Source: Opitutaceae bacterium (GTDB lineage: Bacteria; Verrucomicrobiota; Verrucomicrobiia; Opitutales; Opitutaceae). Taken from it: a stretch of DNA of 45,821 nt. The stretch is taken from the NCBI GenBank assembly GCA_030693515.1, contig JAUYAK010000041.1:1-45821 (forward strand), in the 5' to 3' direction. The position numbers were made by a program, and so were the translations under genes. Of the stretch, positions 1 through 8,008 are shown piece by piece (the first letter of the stretch is position 1; the number at the start of each line of letters is the position of its first letter). The notes beneath the pieces were generated by a model that was given only the letters and a program-made list of their open reading frames with translations, was not told the origin of the DNA and made no database searches.

Positions 1-1740
1 ATCGCGCGCCGCGGTCAGATCGCGCTGGGCCGTGGCAAGCTGATCACGGACGGATGAAAGATCCTGGGTCGCCGCGGCGAGTTGCGCGCGGGCCGCGGCG
101 GTCGCGCGTTGCGCGGTCTCAAGCGCGGCGGGCGCGATGCGTGGCGCCGACTCGGCAGCGGCGAGGGCGGCGCGAAGGTTGGCCGTCTCTTCGCGGTGGG
201 CGACGAGGGCTTTTTCGGTCGCGGCGGTGGCGGTGTGGAGATCGGCTTCCCGCGCGGCGAGCTGATCGCGGAGGATGGCGAGTTCGCGGGCGCGGGTCTC
301 GGCCTCGGCGGTGACCTTGGCTTGGGCCGCGGCCAGTTCGTCGGTCCGGGCGGTGAGGACAGCGCGGCTTTTTTCCAGATCACCGCGGGCGGCGGCCAGA
401 TCGCGTTGGGCCGTGGCGGCCTCGACGCGGAGGGTGGCCAGTTCCTGGGAGGCAGCGGCCAGCTGGCGGCCCTGCGCCTCGGTGGCCTCGCGCGCGGCGG
501 CCTCGGCGGTGGCGAGGGTGGTGCGGAGGCGGGCGGCCTCGGCTTCGGCGGCAGACTGTTGGCCGGCCGCGGCGGCGAGGGCGGCTTCGGTCCGCGTGCG
601 TTCTGCCTGCTCGCGCGTGGCGGCGGCTACGGAGGCCTGGGCTTCGCGCTCGGCGAGAGCCAGCTGCGTGCGGACGGTGTCGAGCTGGGCCTCGGCGCGC
701 GCGCGCGTTTCGGTCACGCTGGCGGCGGCCTGCGCGGCGGCGGTGGTGGCGGCCTCCATCGCGGTGCGGGCCTGCGTGAGTTCGTGGCGCGTGCTGGCGA
801 GGCGCTCCTCAAGCGCATCGAGCTGGCGGGCGGAACTCTCCGCATGGCCGGCGAGCTTGGCGTTGGCCGCGGCCAGCTCGTGGCGGGCGGCATCGCGCTC
901 GATGTGGGAGGCGGAGAGTTCGCGGGCGAGAGAGTCGGCGCGGGCCGAGGCTTCGGTGGCGCGGACCAAGGCCTGCTGCGCCTCCTCCGCGACGGCACGA
1001 CGCGCGGTGTCGGCGGCGACCTTCAGGGCGAGGTCGTGCGCGGCGGCGGCTTCGCGCGCGAGGGCGAGTTCGCCTTGCGCCTGGACGACGGCGGTGCGGC
1101 TCGCGGCGAGATCGGCGGCCTGCTGGGTGAGCGACGCCTGCGCCTCGCGGAACGAGGCCTGCACGCGCGCTAGTTCGTCGCGCAGATCGGGCCGCGCGGC
1201 GAGCTGGCTGCGGAGCTGCTCCACGGCTTGCGTGGCGGCGGCGAGATCGGTGGCGAGTTTGGATTTTTCCTGCGTGGCGGCGGCGAGCTGGGCTTGCAGC
1301 TCCCGGGCCTCGTTGCCGCCCGCGGTGGGCTTGGGCGCCTCGGACCGGGAAACGCTACCGGCAAGCGCCGGGCGGAAGCTTGGGCTGACGGCGCGCAACG
1401 CATCCAGGCGCCGCTGCGCCGCCGCGAGCTGTTCCGCGGAGAGCGTGCGCTCCACGCCGGCGAGCGCCGCGCGATCGGCACCAGACTCGGCGGCGATTGA
1501 GAGCCACACGAAGGCTTCGGCGACCGCATCCGGCGCGGCTTGGCGGCCCTGCGAGTAGGCGAGGCCGAGGTTGTAGGTCGCGACGGCGGCGGCGCGATCG
1601 GCGGGGATTTTTTCGGTGGCGGAGGCAGGGGCGGCGCTCGGGGAGGAGCGCTGGGGGGCGGAACTCGGTTCCGCGGCGGCCGCGATCAGCGGGGAGGATG
1701 CGATGGCGGCGGTCAGCTGCGCAAGGCGGGCAAACTTCAT
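1..1740 (-). CDS. Secreted Sel1-like and long Ala-rich coiled-coil protein (C-terminus beyond window)
   Basis: An uninterrupted minus-strand frame starts at ATG 1740-1738 and stays open through 580 codons to base 1, so the 3' end is outside the window. Residues 1 to about 23 form a signal peptide ending in Ala-rich sequence. About residues 45-105 resemble one or two Sel1/TPR-like repeats (TYNLGLAYSQG, then EAFVWLSIAAESG). From about residue 145 on the protein is almost wholly Ala/Glu/Gln/Arg/Leu-rich and looks like one long coiled coil with loosely repeated units such as LAAATQ and QLAAAQRDL. No catalytic motif is visible. It is divergent from the DUF1080 gene at 1880, and the 139 bp between them must hold both promoters. 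A role as an envelope or periplasmic structural protein is inference. The long plus-strand frames over this gene are antisense shadows of its Ala-rich codons. Confidence 0.8.
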   Translation of the reverse strand, partial: MKFARLAQLTAAIASSPLIAAAAEPSSAPQRSSPSAAPASATEKIPADRAAAVATYNLGLAYSQGRQAAPDAVAEAFVWLSIAAESGADRAALAGVERTLSAEQLAAAQRRLDALRAVSPSFRPALAGSVSRSEAPKPTAGGNEARELQAQLAAATQEKSKLATDLAAATQAVEQLRSQLAARPDLRDELARVQASFREAQASLTQQAADLAASRTAVVQAQGELALAREAAAAHDLALKVAADTARRAVAEEAQQALVRATEASARADSLARELSASHIERDAARHELAAANAKLAGHAESSARQLDALEERLASTRHELTQARTAMEAATTAAAQAAASVTETRARAEAQLDTVRTQLALAEREAQASVAAATREQAERTRTEAALAAAAGQQSAAEAEAARLRTTLATAEAAAREATEAQGRQLAAASQELATLRVEAATAQRDLAAARGDLEKSRAVLTARTDELAAAQAKVTAEAETRARELAILRDQLAAREADLHTATAATEKALVAHREETANLRAALAAAESAPRIAPAALETAQRATAAARAQLAAATQDLSSVRDQLATAQRDLTAARD

Positions 1741-1879
1741 TGAGTCGCCGCAGTTGAGGCCGCGCGCCGGCGGAGGGCGATAAAATTCTCGCGGGTGATG
1801 CGACTGAAGATGAGCCGGGGAAATTGCACGCAGTCTTTACCTCGTCGCACGACCGCGCACAGTGGTCTCACTCCTCCCC

Positions 1880-2617
1880 ATGAAGATCACCCCGTTGCGT
1901 TCCGTGTTGGTTTTTTCGCTCGCCGCGCTCGCCGCGCTGCCCGCCGCCGAATTGTTTGATGGCAAGTCCCTCGCCGGCTGGGAGGGTGACCTCAAATGGT
2001 GGCGCGTGCAGGACGGTGCGCTCACCGGCGGCTCCACCACCGAGAAAGTGCCGCGCAATTTCTTCCTCGCGACGACCAAGTCCTACCAAAATTTCGAGCT
2101 CACGCTGAAGCTGAAGCTCACCGGCACGCCCGGCACCGGCATGATCAACAGTGGAGTGCAGATCCGCAGCGTGCGCGTGCCGCAGGACACCGAGATGGCG
2201 GGCTACCAGGTGGACGCGGGCGACGGTTGGTGGGGCAAGCTCTACGACGAGACGCGTCGCCGCAAAGTCATCGCAGTCCCGGCCGACGAGGCGGCGGTCA
2301 ATGCCGCGGTGAAGAAAGATGGCTGGAACGAATATCGCATCCGCGCCGAGGGCCTGCGCCTGCGCGCCTGGATCAACGGCGTGCCGACCTTCGACTACAC
2401 GGAGACGGATCCCACGGTCGCGCTCGACGGGCACATCGCGGTGCAAATCCACAGCGGTGGGATCGCCACTGTGCAGGCCAAGGATGTCCGCATCGAGGAA
2501 CTGCCGCCGACCCCGGGTGCCCCGACCTGGGCCAAAGTGGGAATGCCCAAGGCTCCGGATCCCGCAGCGAAGAAAAAGAAGGCCGCGCCGCCGGCCGACG
2601 CGAAGAAGGCACCGTGA
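1880..2617 (+). CDS. 3-keto-disaccharide hydrolase / DUF1080 family exported protein
   Basis: This 245-residue protein has a signal peptide (residues 1-23, ending LPAA) followed directly by the family signature FDGKSLAGW at about 26-34. Further family features are a Gly-rich strand with MINSGVQIRS and the late motif HIAVQIHSGG. DUF1080 proteins have a concanavalin-like fold, and members are known to hydrolyse 3-keto-glucosides and related disaccharides in the periplasm. The C-terminal tail (about 25 residues) is Lys/Ala/Pro-rich and probably disordered. ATG 1880 is preferred over an upstream in-frame GTG at 1862 because it puts the basic n-region right at the start of the signal peptide. The gene appears monocistronic: a strong hairpin with a T run follows at 2632. 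The substrate cannot be told from sequence. Confidence 0.85.
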   Translation: MKITPLRSVLVFSLAALAALPAAELFDGKSLAGWEGDLKWWRVQDGALTGGSTTEKVPRNFFLATTKSYQNFELTLKLKLTGTPGTGMINSGVQIRSVRVPQDTEMAGYQVDAGDGWWGKLYDETRRRKVIAVPADEAAVNAAVKKDGWNEYRIRAEGLRLRAWINGVPTFDYTETDPTVALDGHIAVQIHSGGIATVQAKDVRIEELPPTPGAPTWAKVGMPKAPDPAAKKKKAAPPADAKKAP

Positions 2618-2631
2618 TTTGTTTCCGGTAG

Positions 2632-2657
2632 CCCGCTTCGGGAGAAGCGGGATTTTT
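2632..2657 (+). terminator. Rho-independent terminator after the DUF1080 gene
   Basis: A perfect 8-bp stem (CCCGCTTC / GAAGCGGG) with a GGGA loop lies at 2632-2651, 14 bp after the stop codon. It is followed by A and five T residues (2653-2657). This is a standard intrinsic terminator on the plus strand. Confidence 0.8.
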
Positions 2658-2776
2658 CGACCTCTGATCCACCGCCGGTCCGGTATGCACCGCAGGTGCG
2701 CGCCGGCCGTCCAGGGGGGCGCAATGTCGCACGCGGCGCTTGACCGGGCCGGCGCGCTTGGCGAGAAACCGCGCCG

Positions 2777-3694
2777 ATGAAAACACTGCGCGGGCTCGCG
2801 GTTCTGGCGTTGGGGCTGGCTGGTGTTATCCGTGCGGCCGACGCGCCGGCGGAAGACCGCCCGAAGACCCGCGAGGAGGCGCTCACCCGCGCCGGGGTGA
2901 AACTCATCGCCGGGCCCGCCACCGTGCCGCTCGGCAAGATCGCCGAGCTCAAGCTGCCTGAGGGCGCGCACTTCGTCGGCCCCGATTCGATCAAACTCTA
3001 TTACCAGCTCACCCAGAACCAGCCGAGCGGGAAGGAAGTGGGCGTGCTGCTGGCCAAGGGCTACTCGCTCTACTTCGACTACAACGACTCCGGCTACGTG
3101 AAGGACGACGACAAGCAGGAACTCGAGGCCGACAAGCTGATGAAGGCGATGACCGCCAACGAGGACGAGATAAACGCCGAGCGCAAACGCCGCGGCTGGG
3201 ACGAGATGAAGATCACCGGCTGGGCGACCAAGCCGCACTACGACGAGAAGACGAACAACCTGCGCTGGGCGATCCAACTCACGTCGTCGCACGACCAATT
3301 CAAGGAAGTGTTCATCAATGAAAGCATCCGCCTGCTCGGCCGCGGGGGCGTGATGAACGTGACGCTCGTCAGCGGCGGCGGCGCGGCGTTCAAGGCCGCG
3401 GAGATCGAGGCGGAGAAGCTGCTCGCCGCGAATTTCGCCTACGTCGACGGGCAAAAATACGCCGAGTTCAAATCCGGCGACAAGGTCGCGACCTACGGCC
3501 TCGCGGCGCTCGTGCTCGGCGGCGGGGCGTTTGCGGCGGCCAAACTCGGCTGGCTGGCTTCGCTCGGCGTGTGGTTCGGGAAATTCTGGAAGATGATCGT
3601 CGCAGGGCTCGTGGCGGTGGGCGTCGGGATCAAAAAGCTGTTCGGCAAGGTCACCGGCGCGCAGCCGAATCAGCCGCCGCCTCCGGCGGCCTGA
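2777..3694 (+). CDS. DUF2167 family membrane-anchored protein
   Basis: This 305-residue protein starts with a cleavable-looking signal peptide (about residues 1-21). The body is a soluble domain carrying DUF2167-type stretches: YYQLTQNQPSGKEVGVLL, GYSLYFDYNDSGYVKDDD and NLRWAIQL. Two hydrophobic segments near the C-terminus (about 236-255 and 266-285) are followed by a short Pro-rich tail, so most of the protein should sit outside the cytoplasm. DUF2167 has no established biochemical function. The next gene begins 9 bp after the stop, so the two are very likely co-transcribed and may act together. Identification rests on remembered family motifs, not on a search. Confidence 0.75.
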   Translation: MKTLRGLAVLALGLAGVIRAADAPAEDRPKTREEALTRAGVKLIAGPATVPLGKIAELKLPEGAHFVGPDSIKLYYQLTQNQPSGKEVGVLLAKGYSLYFDYNDSGYVKDDDKQELEADKLMKAMTANEDEINAERKRRGWDEMKITGWATKPHYDEKTNNLRWAIQLTSSHDQFKEVFINESIRLLGRGGVMNVTLVSGGGAAFKAAEIEAEKLLAANFAYVDGQKYAEFKSGDKVATYGLAALVLGGGAFAAAKLGWLASLGVWFGKFWKMIVAGLVAVGVGIKKLFGKVTGAQPNQPPPPAA

Positions 3695-3703
3695 GCGCGG
3701 CCG

Positions 3704-4831
3704 ATGTCGGAATGGGCCTCATTCATCGCGGTCTTCTGGCTGCTGTGGGCGGCCGATGGACTGCGGATCGCGCGGCGGCGGAGCTTCACCGTAGTCGGCT
3801 GGCGGCGGGCGCGGGCGTGGTTCGCGCGGCTGAGCCTGCCGGGAGCGCTGCCGGTGAGCTGGCGCGTGACGGCGGAGGATGTGCCGGTCTCGATGGCGCC
3901 GCAGGGCCTCTGCAATCGCGGGACCGGTGAGGCCGGGCGGCCCGGTGAAGCTCCGCCGGTCGCCCGCGCGTGGGCGTGGGACGAGGTGCGCGAGGCGGTG
4001 GTCGCCGACGGCTGGCTCATGATCAACGGCGTGCGCTTCTGCCCGGACACGGGGCACCTGGGTGCGGCGGAACTGCTCGCGATCGCCCGGGCCGCCCCGG
4101 CGGCGCGCGAGGCGCGCGTGCGCCAGATGATGCGGCGCTGGCTGCTCCCCGCGCACCTGCGGCGCCGTCGGCGGGTGCTGATCGGCCGGACCCGGGCTGT
4201 GGTGGTCATGAACGGCGCGAGCCTGGCGGGGCTCTCCGCCCTGTCGGTTTATGTGGTCGCCGACGCCGCAGCGCAGGTGCCGGAGCGGGTGGGCGGGATG
4301 GTGGTGACGGCGCTGCCGTGGGTGCTGCTGGCGCTGGCCGGGCTGCATTTTTCGGCCGTGATCGCGGCGTGGCGCGCGACGCGGCGACTGCGGCCGGTCG
4401 GCCCGGAGAAGCGCGGCCTGAATCTTTTCACCGCGCTGCTGATGCCGCCGCAGGCGTTGAAGCTGCGGGCGCTCGTGGGCGAGGGTTTTTTCCCGGCGCA
4501 GCATCCGCTGGCGGTGCTGCTGGCGTTTGAGACGGGCGCGGCGCGGCGGGAAGCGGCGTTCCACACCCTCGCCGATCTGCGCTGGCCGGTGGGCGGGGCT
4601 GGAGATCCGCCGCTGGCGCGCGAGATTGTGGCATGGTATCGCGGCGCGCTGCGGGCGGAGATCGAATCCCGGCTCCGGGCGGCGGGGCTTGATCCCGAGG
4701 AGCTGCTCGCGGCACCCAAAGCCGACGGCCCGGCCAGTTGCGCCTACTGCCCGCGTTGCGGAGATCAGTTTGTGGCGGGGCGGCGTGTGTGCCCTCAGGG
4801 GGTGGAATTGCAGGCTCTGGCTCCGCGGTGA
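3704..4831 (+). CDS. Membrane protein with C-terminal zinc-ribbon-like cysteines, unknown function
   Basis: I do not recognise a named family for this 375-residue protein. Hydrophobic segments lie at about residues 5-20, 168-190 and 200-222. A long, Arg-rich cytoplasmic-looking stretch lies between the first two (about 110-165). The extreme C-terminus has four cysteines, C346, C349, C352 and C363 (CAYCPRCG then RRVC), spaced like a zinc ribbon, though the last pair is incomplete. It starts 9 bp after the DUF2167 gene and is probably its operon partner. Similar DUF2167 neighbours with transmembrane segments are plausible, but I cannot name them. Codon use matches the neighbours. Confidence 0.65.
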   Translation: MSEWASFIAVFWLLWAADGLRIARRRSFTVVGWRRARAWFARLSLPGALPVSWRVTAEDVPVSMAPQGLCNRGTGEAGRPGEAPPVARAWAWDEVREAVVADGWLMINGVRFCPDTGHLGAAELLAIARAAPAAREARVRQMMRRWLLPAHLRRRRRVLIGRTRAVVVMNGASLAGLSALSVYVVADAAAQVPERVGGMVVTALPWVLLALAGLHFSAVIAAWRATRRLRPVGPEKRGLNLFTALLMPPQALKLRALVGEGFFPAQHPLAVLLAFETGAARREAAFHTLADLRWPVGGAGDPPLAREIVAWYRGALRAEIESRLRAAGLDPEELLAAPKADGPASCAYCPRCGDQFVAGRRVCPQGVELQALAPR

Positions 4832-4878
4832 AACCTTGCAGCGGGGGCGGTGTCGCAGCAGGTGTTCCCTTTCCAACC

Positions 4879-5484
4879 ATGAAACTCCTTCTTTCCCTCG
4901 GTTTCGCGTTGGCCGTTTCGACGGCGGTGCAGGCGCAGGTCTTTCGTCAGCATGTCTCCGGCGGCGACGAGCGCCGGCCTTTTCCCGCAGTGCGGATCGG
5001 AGCGAACTACAGTCATGGGCACCCTCATCGACCGCATTTCGGCGCGGTGACTTATCGCAGCCCTTATTACGGTGGGTATCACGCGGCGCCGGTGTTTCGC
5101 TACTACGAGGGTTATTCGACCTACGACTATCCCTACTATGGCGCAAACGATTATCGGTATTATGGCGGCGGCCGCGCGGCCTCCAACGGCCTGCTGCTCG
5201 GCGCGCTCGCCGGCGGGATTATCGGACACAACAGCGGGGATTTCCGGCACAACGGTTGGCGTGGGGCAGCGTGGGGCGCGGGGCTAGGCTGGCTGCTTGG
5301 TTCGGTCGTCGATGCAAACCGTCGCCCGGTCGCGACCTCCTACCCGAGCTCACCCGTCGTGGTGCAGCCGGCCGCCGTCGCCCCGGCACCCGCCGCCGCG
5401 CCTGCGCAACCGATCACGATTATCAACAATTACTACGGCCCGGCGACGCCGATGAGCGGCGCCAACGCCCTGTTTGGCCGCTGA
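4879..5484 (+). CDS. Exported Tyr-rich glycine-zipper protein
   Basis: This 201-residue protein has a clear signal peptide (residues 1-19, ending VQAQ). Residues about 45-96 are rich in His, Tyr and Gly (SPYYGGY, YYEGYSTYDYPYYG). Two glycine-zipper stretches follow: GLLLGALAGGIIGHNSG (104-120) and GAAWGAGLGWLLGS (129-142), a pattern seen in small outer-membrane or envelope proteins. The tail is Pro/Ala-rich and ends with an ITIINNYYGP segment. ATG 4879 is chosen because it sits exactly at the signal peptide; the longer open frame upstream overlaps the previous gene. Function is unknown. It opens a run of five envelope genes. Confidence 0.7.
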   Translation: MKLLLSLGFALAVSTAVQAQVFRQHVSGGDERRPFPAVRIGANYSHGHPHRPHFGAVTYRSPYYGGYHAAPVFRYYEGYSTYDYPYYGANDYRYYGGGRAASNGLLLGALAGGIIGHNSGDFRHNGWRGAAWGAGLGWLLGSVVDANRRPVATSYPSSPVVVQPAAVAPAPAAAPAQPITIINNYYGPATPMSGANALFGR

Positions 5485-5591
5485 GTCGCGGGGGCGTTGA
5501 ATTTTTTGGGCGTGGCCGTCGTCTCCTGCGGCCGGCCGCCGGCTTTTCCTTCACCTTCGTCCCTTCCCAGCGTCTTCCTTCACCCGACATC

Positions 5592-6224
5592 ATGAGCACC
5601 ACGTCCCGTTTCCTCTTCGCCAGCGTTGCGGCAGTCCCGGCCTTTCTGGCCGGTTGCGCCACCTCCGCGGGGGTCAGCCAGCCCGCCGGCTCGCCCGTCG
5701 TCGAGCTGCGCCCCGATGAGCGCGGCTCCGTTGCCGGCACCGGCATCGAGTCGCAGGACATGGTGACCGTCACGGACAAGATGGCGCGGAGCATCCTCGC
5801 CATCCCGCAGATCGCGCGGGCCCCGGTGCCGCCGAGCATCGTGCTCGATCCGGTGGTCAACAACACGCGCTTTCCGATCAACAAGGACATCTTCCTCACG
5901 CGCATTCGCACGCAGCTCAACTCCAAGGCCGCCGGCCAGGTGAGCTTCCTCGACCGCGAGATGATGCGGACCCTGGAGCGTGAGCGGGAGCTCAAACGCA
6001 GCGGTCAGGTCACCGCCAGCGCCGACCCGCGGGCGAGCGAATTTGGCGGCGCAGACTATTTTCTCACCGGCAAGCTCGACGGCATGACCACGCGCACCTC
6101 GGCCGGCACGAGCGACTACGTGCTCTACAGCTTCCGCCTCACCGATGCGCGCACGAGCCGCATCGTCTGGGAGGACACCGCCGAAATCAAGAAGCAGGGC
6201 CTCGAGGACGCGGCCTATCGGTGA
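5592..6224 (+). CDS. lpoB: LpoB-like penicillin-binding protein activator lipoprotein
   Basis: This 210-residue protein has a lipoprotein signal with lipobox LAGC (Cys22). The mature part has the LpoB-like pattern: MARSILAIPQIARAPVPP, then PSIVLDPVVNNTRFPINKDIF, LNSKAAGQVSFLDREMM, and the late DYFLTGKLDGMTTR...YVLYSFRLTDARTSRIVWED. In enterobacteria LpoB is an outer-membrane lipoprotein that reaches through peptidoglycan to stimulate PBP1b. Whether this homologue acts on a class A PBP here is inference; no PBP gene is in the window. The stop overlaps the next gene's GTG (GTGA), and a YcfL-like lipoprotein follows, the same association seen in E. coli and other Gammaproteobacteria. The longer upstream frame is rejected because it would swallow the previous gene. 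Confidence 0.8.
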   Translation: MSTTSRFLFASVAAVPAFLAGCATSAGVSQPAGSPVVELRPDERGSVAGTGIESQDMVTVTDKMARSILAIPQIARAPVPPSIVLDPVVNNTRFPINKDIFLTRIRTQLNSKAAGQVSFLDREMMRTLERERELKRSGQVTASADPRASEFGGADYFLTGKLDGMTTRTSAGTSDYVLYSFRLTDARTSRIVWEDTAEIKKQGLEDAAYR

Positions 6225-7528
6225 GCGCGCGCCCTACGGTTTCTGGCGATCCCGCAACGAGCGTCGTTTTGCCCGTAGGGCCTCAGCTTGCTGAGGCCTT
6301 TCGTGATCGAGGCCTGACCAAGGTCAGGCCCTGCAATGTCAGGATCGCACTCGTGAGCATCGCTGTCGCTTGCCTCGCCGGCTGCGAGACGCTGCCCGAG
6401 GAAACGCGATCGCGCGCGCCCGCCGCCACCGCCGCGGATCGCCGCGTGCCCGTGCCGGAGCGTGATCGGGTGCTCTACGATTACCGCACCGCGGCCACGG
6501 CCCTGCGCGCGGGCGACTACGACGTGGCCAAGGCCCGCCTCGACGATGCGATCGCGCGCATCGGCGGCATCATCGCCAACGACGCCGATGCGGCCCGCGC
6601 CCGCGGGCTCTTTTCCGCGGAGAGCACCAAGGTCTTCATCGGCGAGCCCTACGAGCGCGTGATGGCCTACTTCTACCGCGGTCTTCTCTACTGGCGCGAC
6701 GGCGAACGCGACAACGCCCGCGCCTGCTTCCGCTCCGGCCAGGTGATCGACAGCGATCCCGGCCCCAAGCAGGAAAACTACGCCGCCGACTACGTCCTCC
6801 TCGACTACCTCGACGGCCTCGCGTCCGCGAAACTCCACGCCGACGGCAGCGACGCCCTCGCCCGGGCGCGCGCCCACGCCGGCCCGAGGCTCGCGCTGCC
6901 GGACTACGACCTCGCGGCCAACGTCCTCGTCTTCGCCGAGTATGGCTACGGTCCGCGCAAGTTCGCCGGCGGCCAATATGGCGAGCAGCTGCGTTTCCAC
7001 GTCGAGGATTCGCCCTCGCGTTCCGCGCGCCTCGTGCTCGCCGGCGGCCGGCGCATCGTGCCGCTGCCGGCTTACGACGACCTGGGCTTTCAGGCCACGA
7101 CTCGCGGCGGCCGCGTGATGGACCACATCCTCGGCAACAAGGCCCAGTTCAAGGCCGCCGCGAGCGTCGCCGGCGACATCGCGCTCGCCGGCTCGGTCGT
7201 GGCCAGCGACAACGCGCGCCGCCGCGAGCGCCGTGGCAAGGACGGCGACGACGCCGATGCGGCCGCCATCGGCCTCGGCATCCTCGGCGTCCTCGGGAAG
7301 GTCGCCTCCGCGGCCACGCACGCCGAGGCCGACACGCGCCAGTGGGACAACCTCCCGCAGCGCCTCAGCTTCGCCGCGTTCACGCTCCCGCCGGGCGAGC
7401 ACCTCGGCCGCCTCGAATTCCTCGATCGCGAAGGCCAGGTGCTCGCATCGCGCTCCCGGCCGGTGAAGTTCACCGTCGCACCGGGCGAGCGCGATACCGT
7501 CGTGTTTTTGAGCGAACTATTGCGCTGA
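6221..7528 (+). CDS. COG3014-like TPR lipoprotein
   Basis: The frame is open from GTG 6221, which overlaps the stop of the LpoB-like gene, to 7528. A lipobox (VACLAGC) lies 55 residues in. The mature protein begins CETLPEE and has a helical repeat region typical of the COG3014-type lipoprotein found beside LpoB and YcfL: LYDYRTAATALRAGDYDVAK, then ERVMAYFYRGLLYWRDGERD. A hydrophobic Ala/Gly segment and a beta-rich C-terminal domain (LPPGEHLGRLEFLD) follow. The start is uncertain: from 6221 the signal peptide is too long, and from GTG 6353 it is too short. TTG 6269 gives an intermediate length. The sequence before the lipobox is made of two perfect palindromes (6279-6330), so a repeat insertion may have replaced the original start. 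Function is unknown; a role with LpoB/YcfL in envelope assembly is inferred. Confidence 0.7.
   Translation: MSARPTVSGDPATSVVLPVGPQLAEAFRDRGLTKVRPCNVRIALVSIAVACLAGCETLPEETRSRAPAATAADRRVPVPERDRVLYDYRTAATALRAGDYDVAKARLDDAIARIGGIIANDADAARARGLFSAESTKVFIGEPYERVMAYFYRGLLYWRDGERDNARACFRSGQVIDSDPGPKQENYAADYVLLDYLDGLASAKLHADGSDALARARAHAGPRLALPDYDLAANVLVFAEYGYGPRKFAGGQYGEQLRFHVEDSPSRSARLVLAGGRRIVPLPAYDDLGFQATTRGGRVMDHILGNKAQFKAAASVAGDIALAGSVVASDNARRRERRGKDGDDADAAAIGLGILGVLGKVASAATHAEADTRQWDNLPQRLSFAAFTLPPGEHLGRLEFLDREGQVLASRSRPVKFTVAPGERDTVVFLSELLR
6279..6330. repeat. Double palindrome (REP-like) at the 5' end of the TPR lipoprotein gene
   Basis: Two perfect back-to-back hairpins occur here: GGCCTCAGC-TT-GCTGAGGCC (6279-6298) and GGCCTGACC-AA-GGTCAGGCC (6311-6330). 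Outer AGGGCCT / AGGCCCT bases also pair across the whole unit. The layout resembles a paired REP/BIME element. It lies inside the open frame leading to the lipoprotein signal peptide. Confidence 0.7.
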
Positions 7529-7559
7529 TCCGCAGTCTCACCCTTCCCCGCCACCGCCC

Positions 7560-7979
7560 ATGAACACCAAGCCGCTAGTCCTCGTCATTTCCGTCGTCGC
7601 CCTCGCGTTCTTTGCGGGTTGCGCGACCGAGCCCGGCCCCTTCGCGCCGCTCGACACGACGAAGTTCACGCTCGAGAACACCGACCGCTTCGTGCTGCTC
7701 GATCAACCCGCGCAATTCTCCGTGACCTGCACCGGCCTGCAGGAGCGTCCGCTGGCCGATGGCCGCCTCGAGGTCGTCGCCAACGTGAAAAACCGCGAGC
7801 CGCGCCGCATCGAGGTCCAGATCAACTGCGTGTTCAAGGACGAGCAGGGCTTCTCCACCGGCGACGAGACGCCGTGGCAGACCCTCATCCTTTCGGAAAA
7901 CTCCACCGAGGCCGTGCGCTTCACCGCGATGAACACCCTGGCCCGCAAATACACCGTGCGCGTCCGCCAGGCGCGGTGA
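7560..7979 (+). CDS. YcfL-like (DUF1425) lipoprotein
   Basis: This 139-residue protein has a lipoprotein signal peptide with lipobox FFAGC (Cys21). After a short linker comes an immunoglobulin-like beta domain with YcfL features: EVVANVKNREPRRIEVQINC, then VFKDEQGF and PWQTLILSENSTEAVRFTAM. The C-terminus NTLARKYTVRVRQAR matches the family end, where a YxVRIR-type strand is common. YcfL-family proteins are small periplasmic or outer-membrane lipoproteins, usually encoded beside lpoB; their exact role is not settled. It starts 31 bp after the TPR lipoprotein gene and 29 bp separate it from the next gene, so one operon is likely. Confidence 0.75.
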   Translation: MNTKPLVLVISVVALAFFAGCATEPGPFAPLDTTKFTLENTDRFVLLDQPAQFSVTCTGLQERPLADGRLEVVANVKNREPRRIEVQINCVFKDEQGFSTGDETPWQTLILSENSTEAVRFTAMNTLARKYTVRVRQAR

Positions 7980-8008
7980 GTTATTCAACGCGCGCCCGCG
8001 CTGCCGCC

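Noticed and set aside
82-1558. Long plus-strand open frames (363 and 427 codons) at the left edge
   Set aside because: They are antisense to the Ala-rich coiled-coil gene. Their translations are Gly/Arg- or Ala/Ser-rich with no signal, domain or ribosome site.
1-1740. Tandem DNA repeats or CRISPR-like array at the left edge
   Set aside because: The similar short units are coding for coiled-coil heptads, without constant repeat length or unique spacers. No CRISPR array was seen anywhere in the window.
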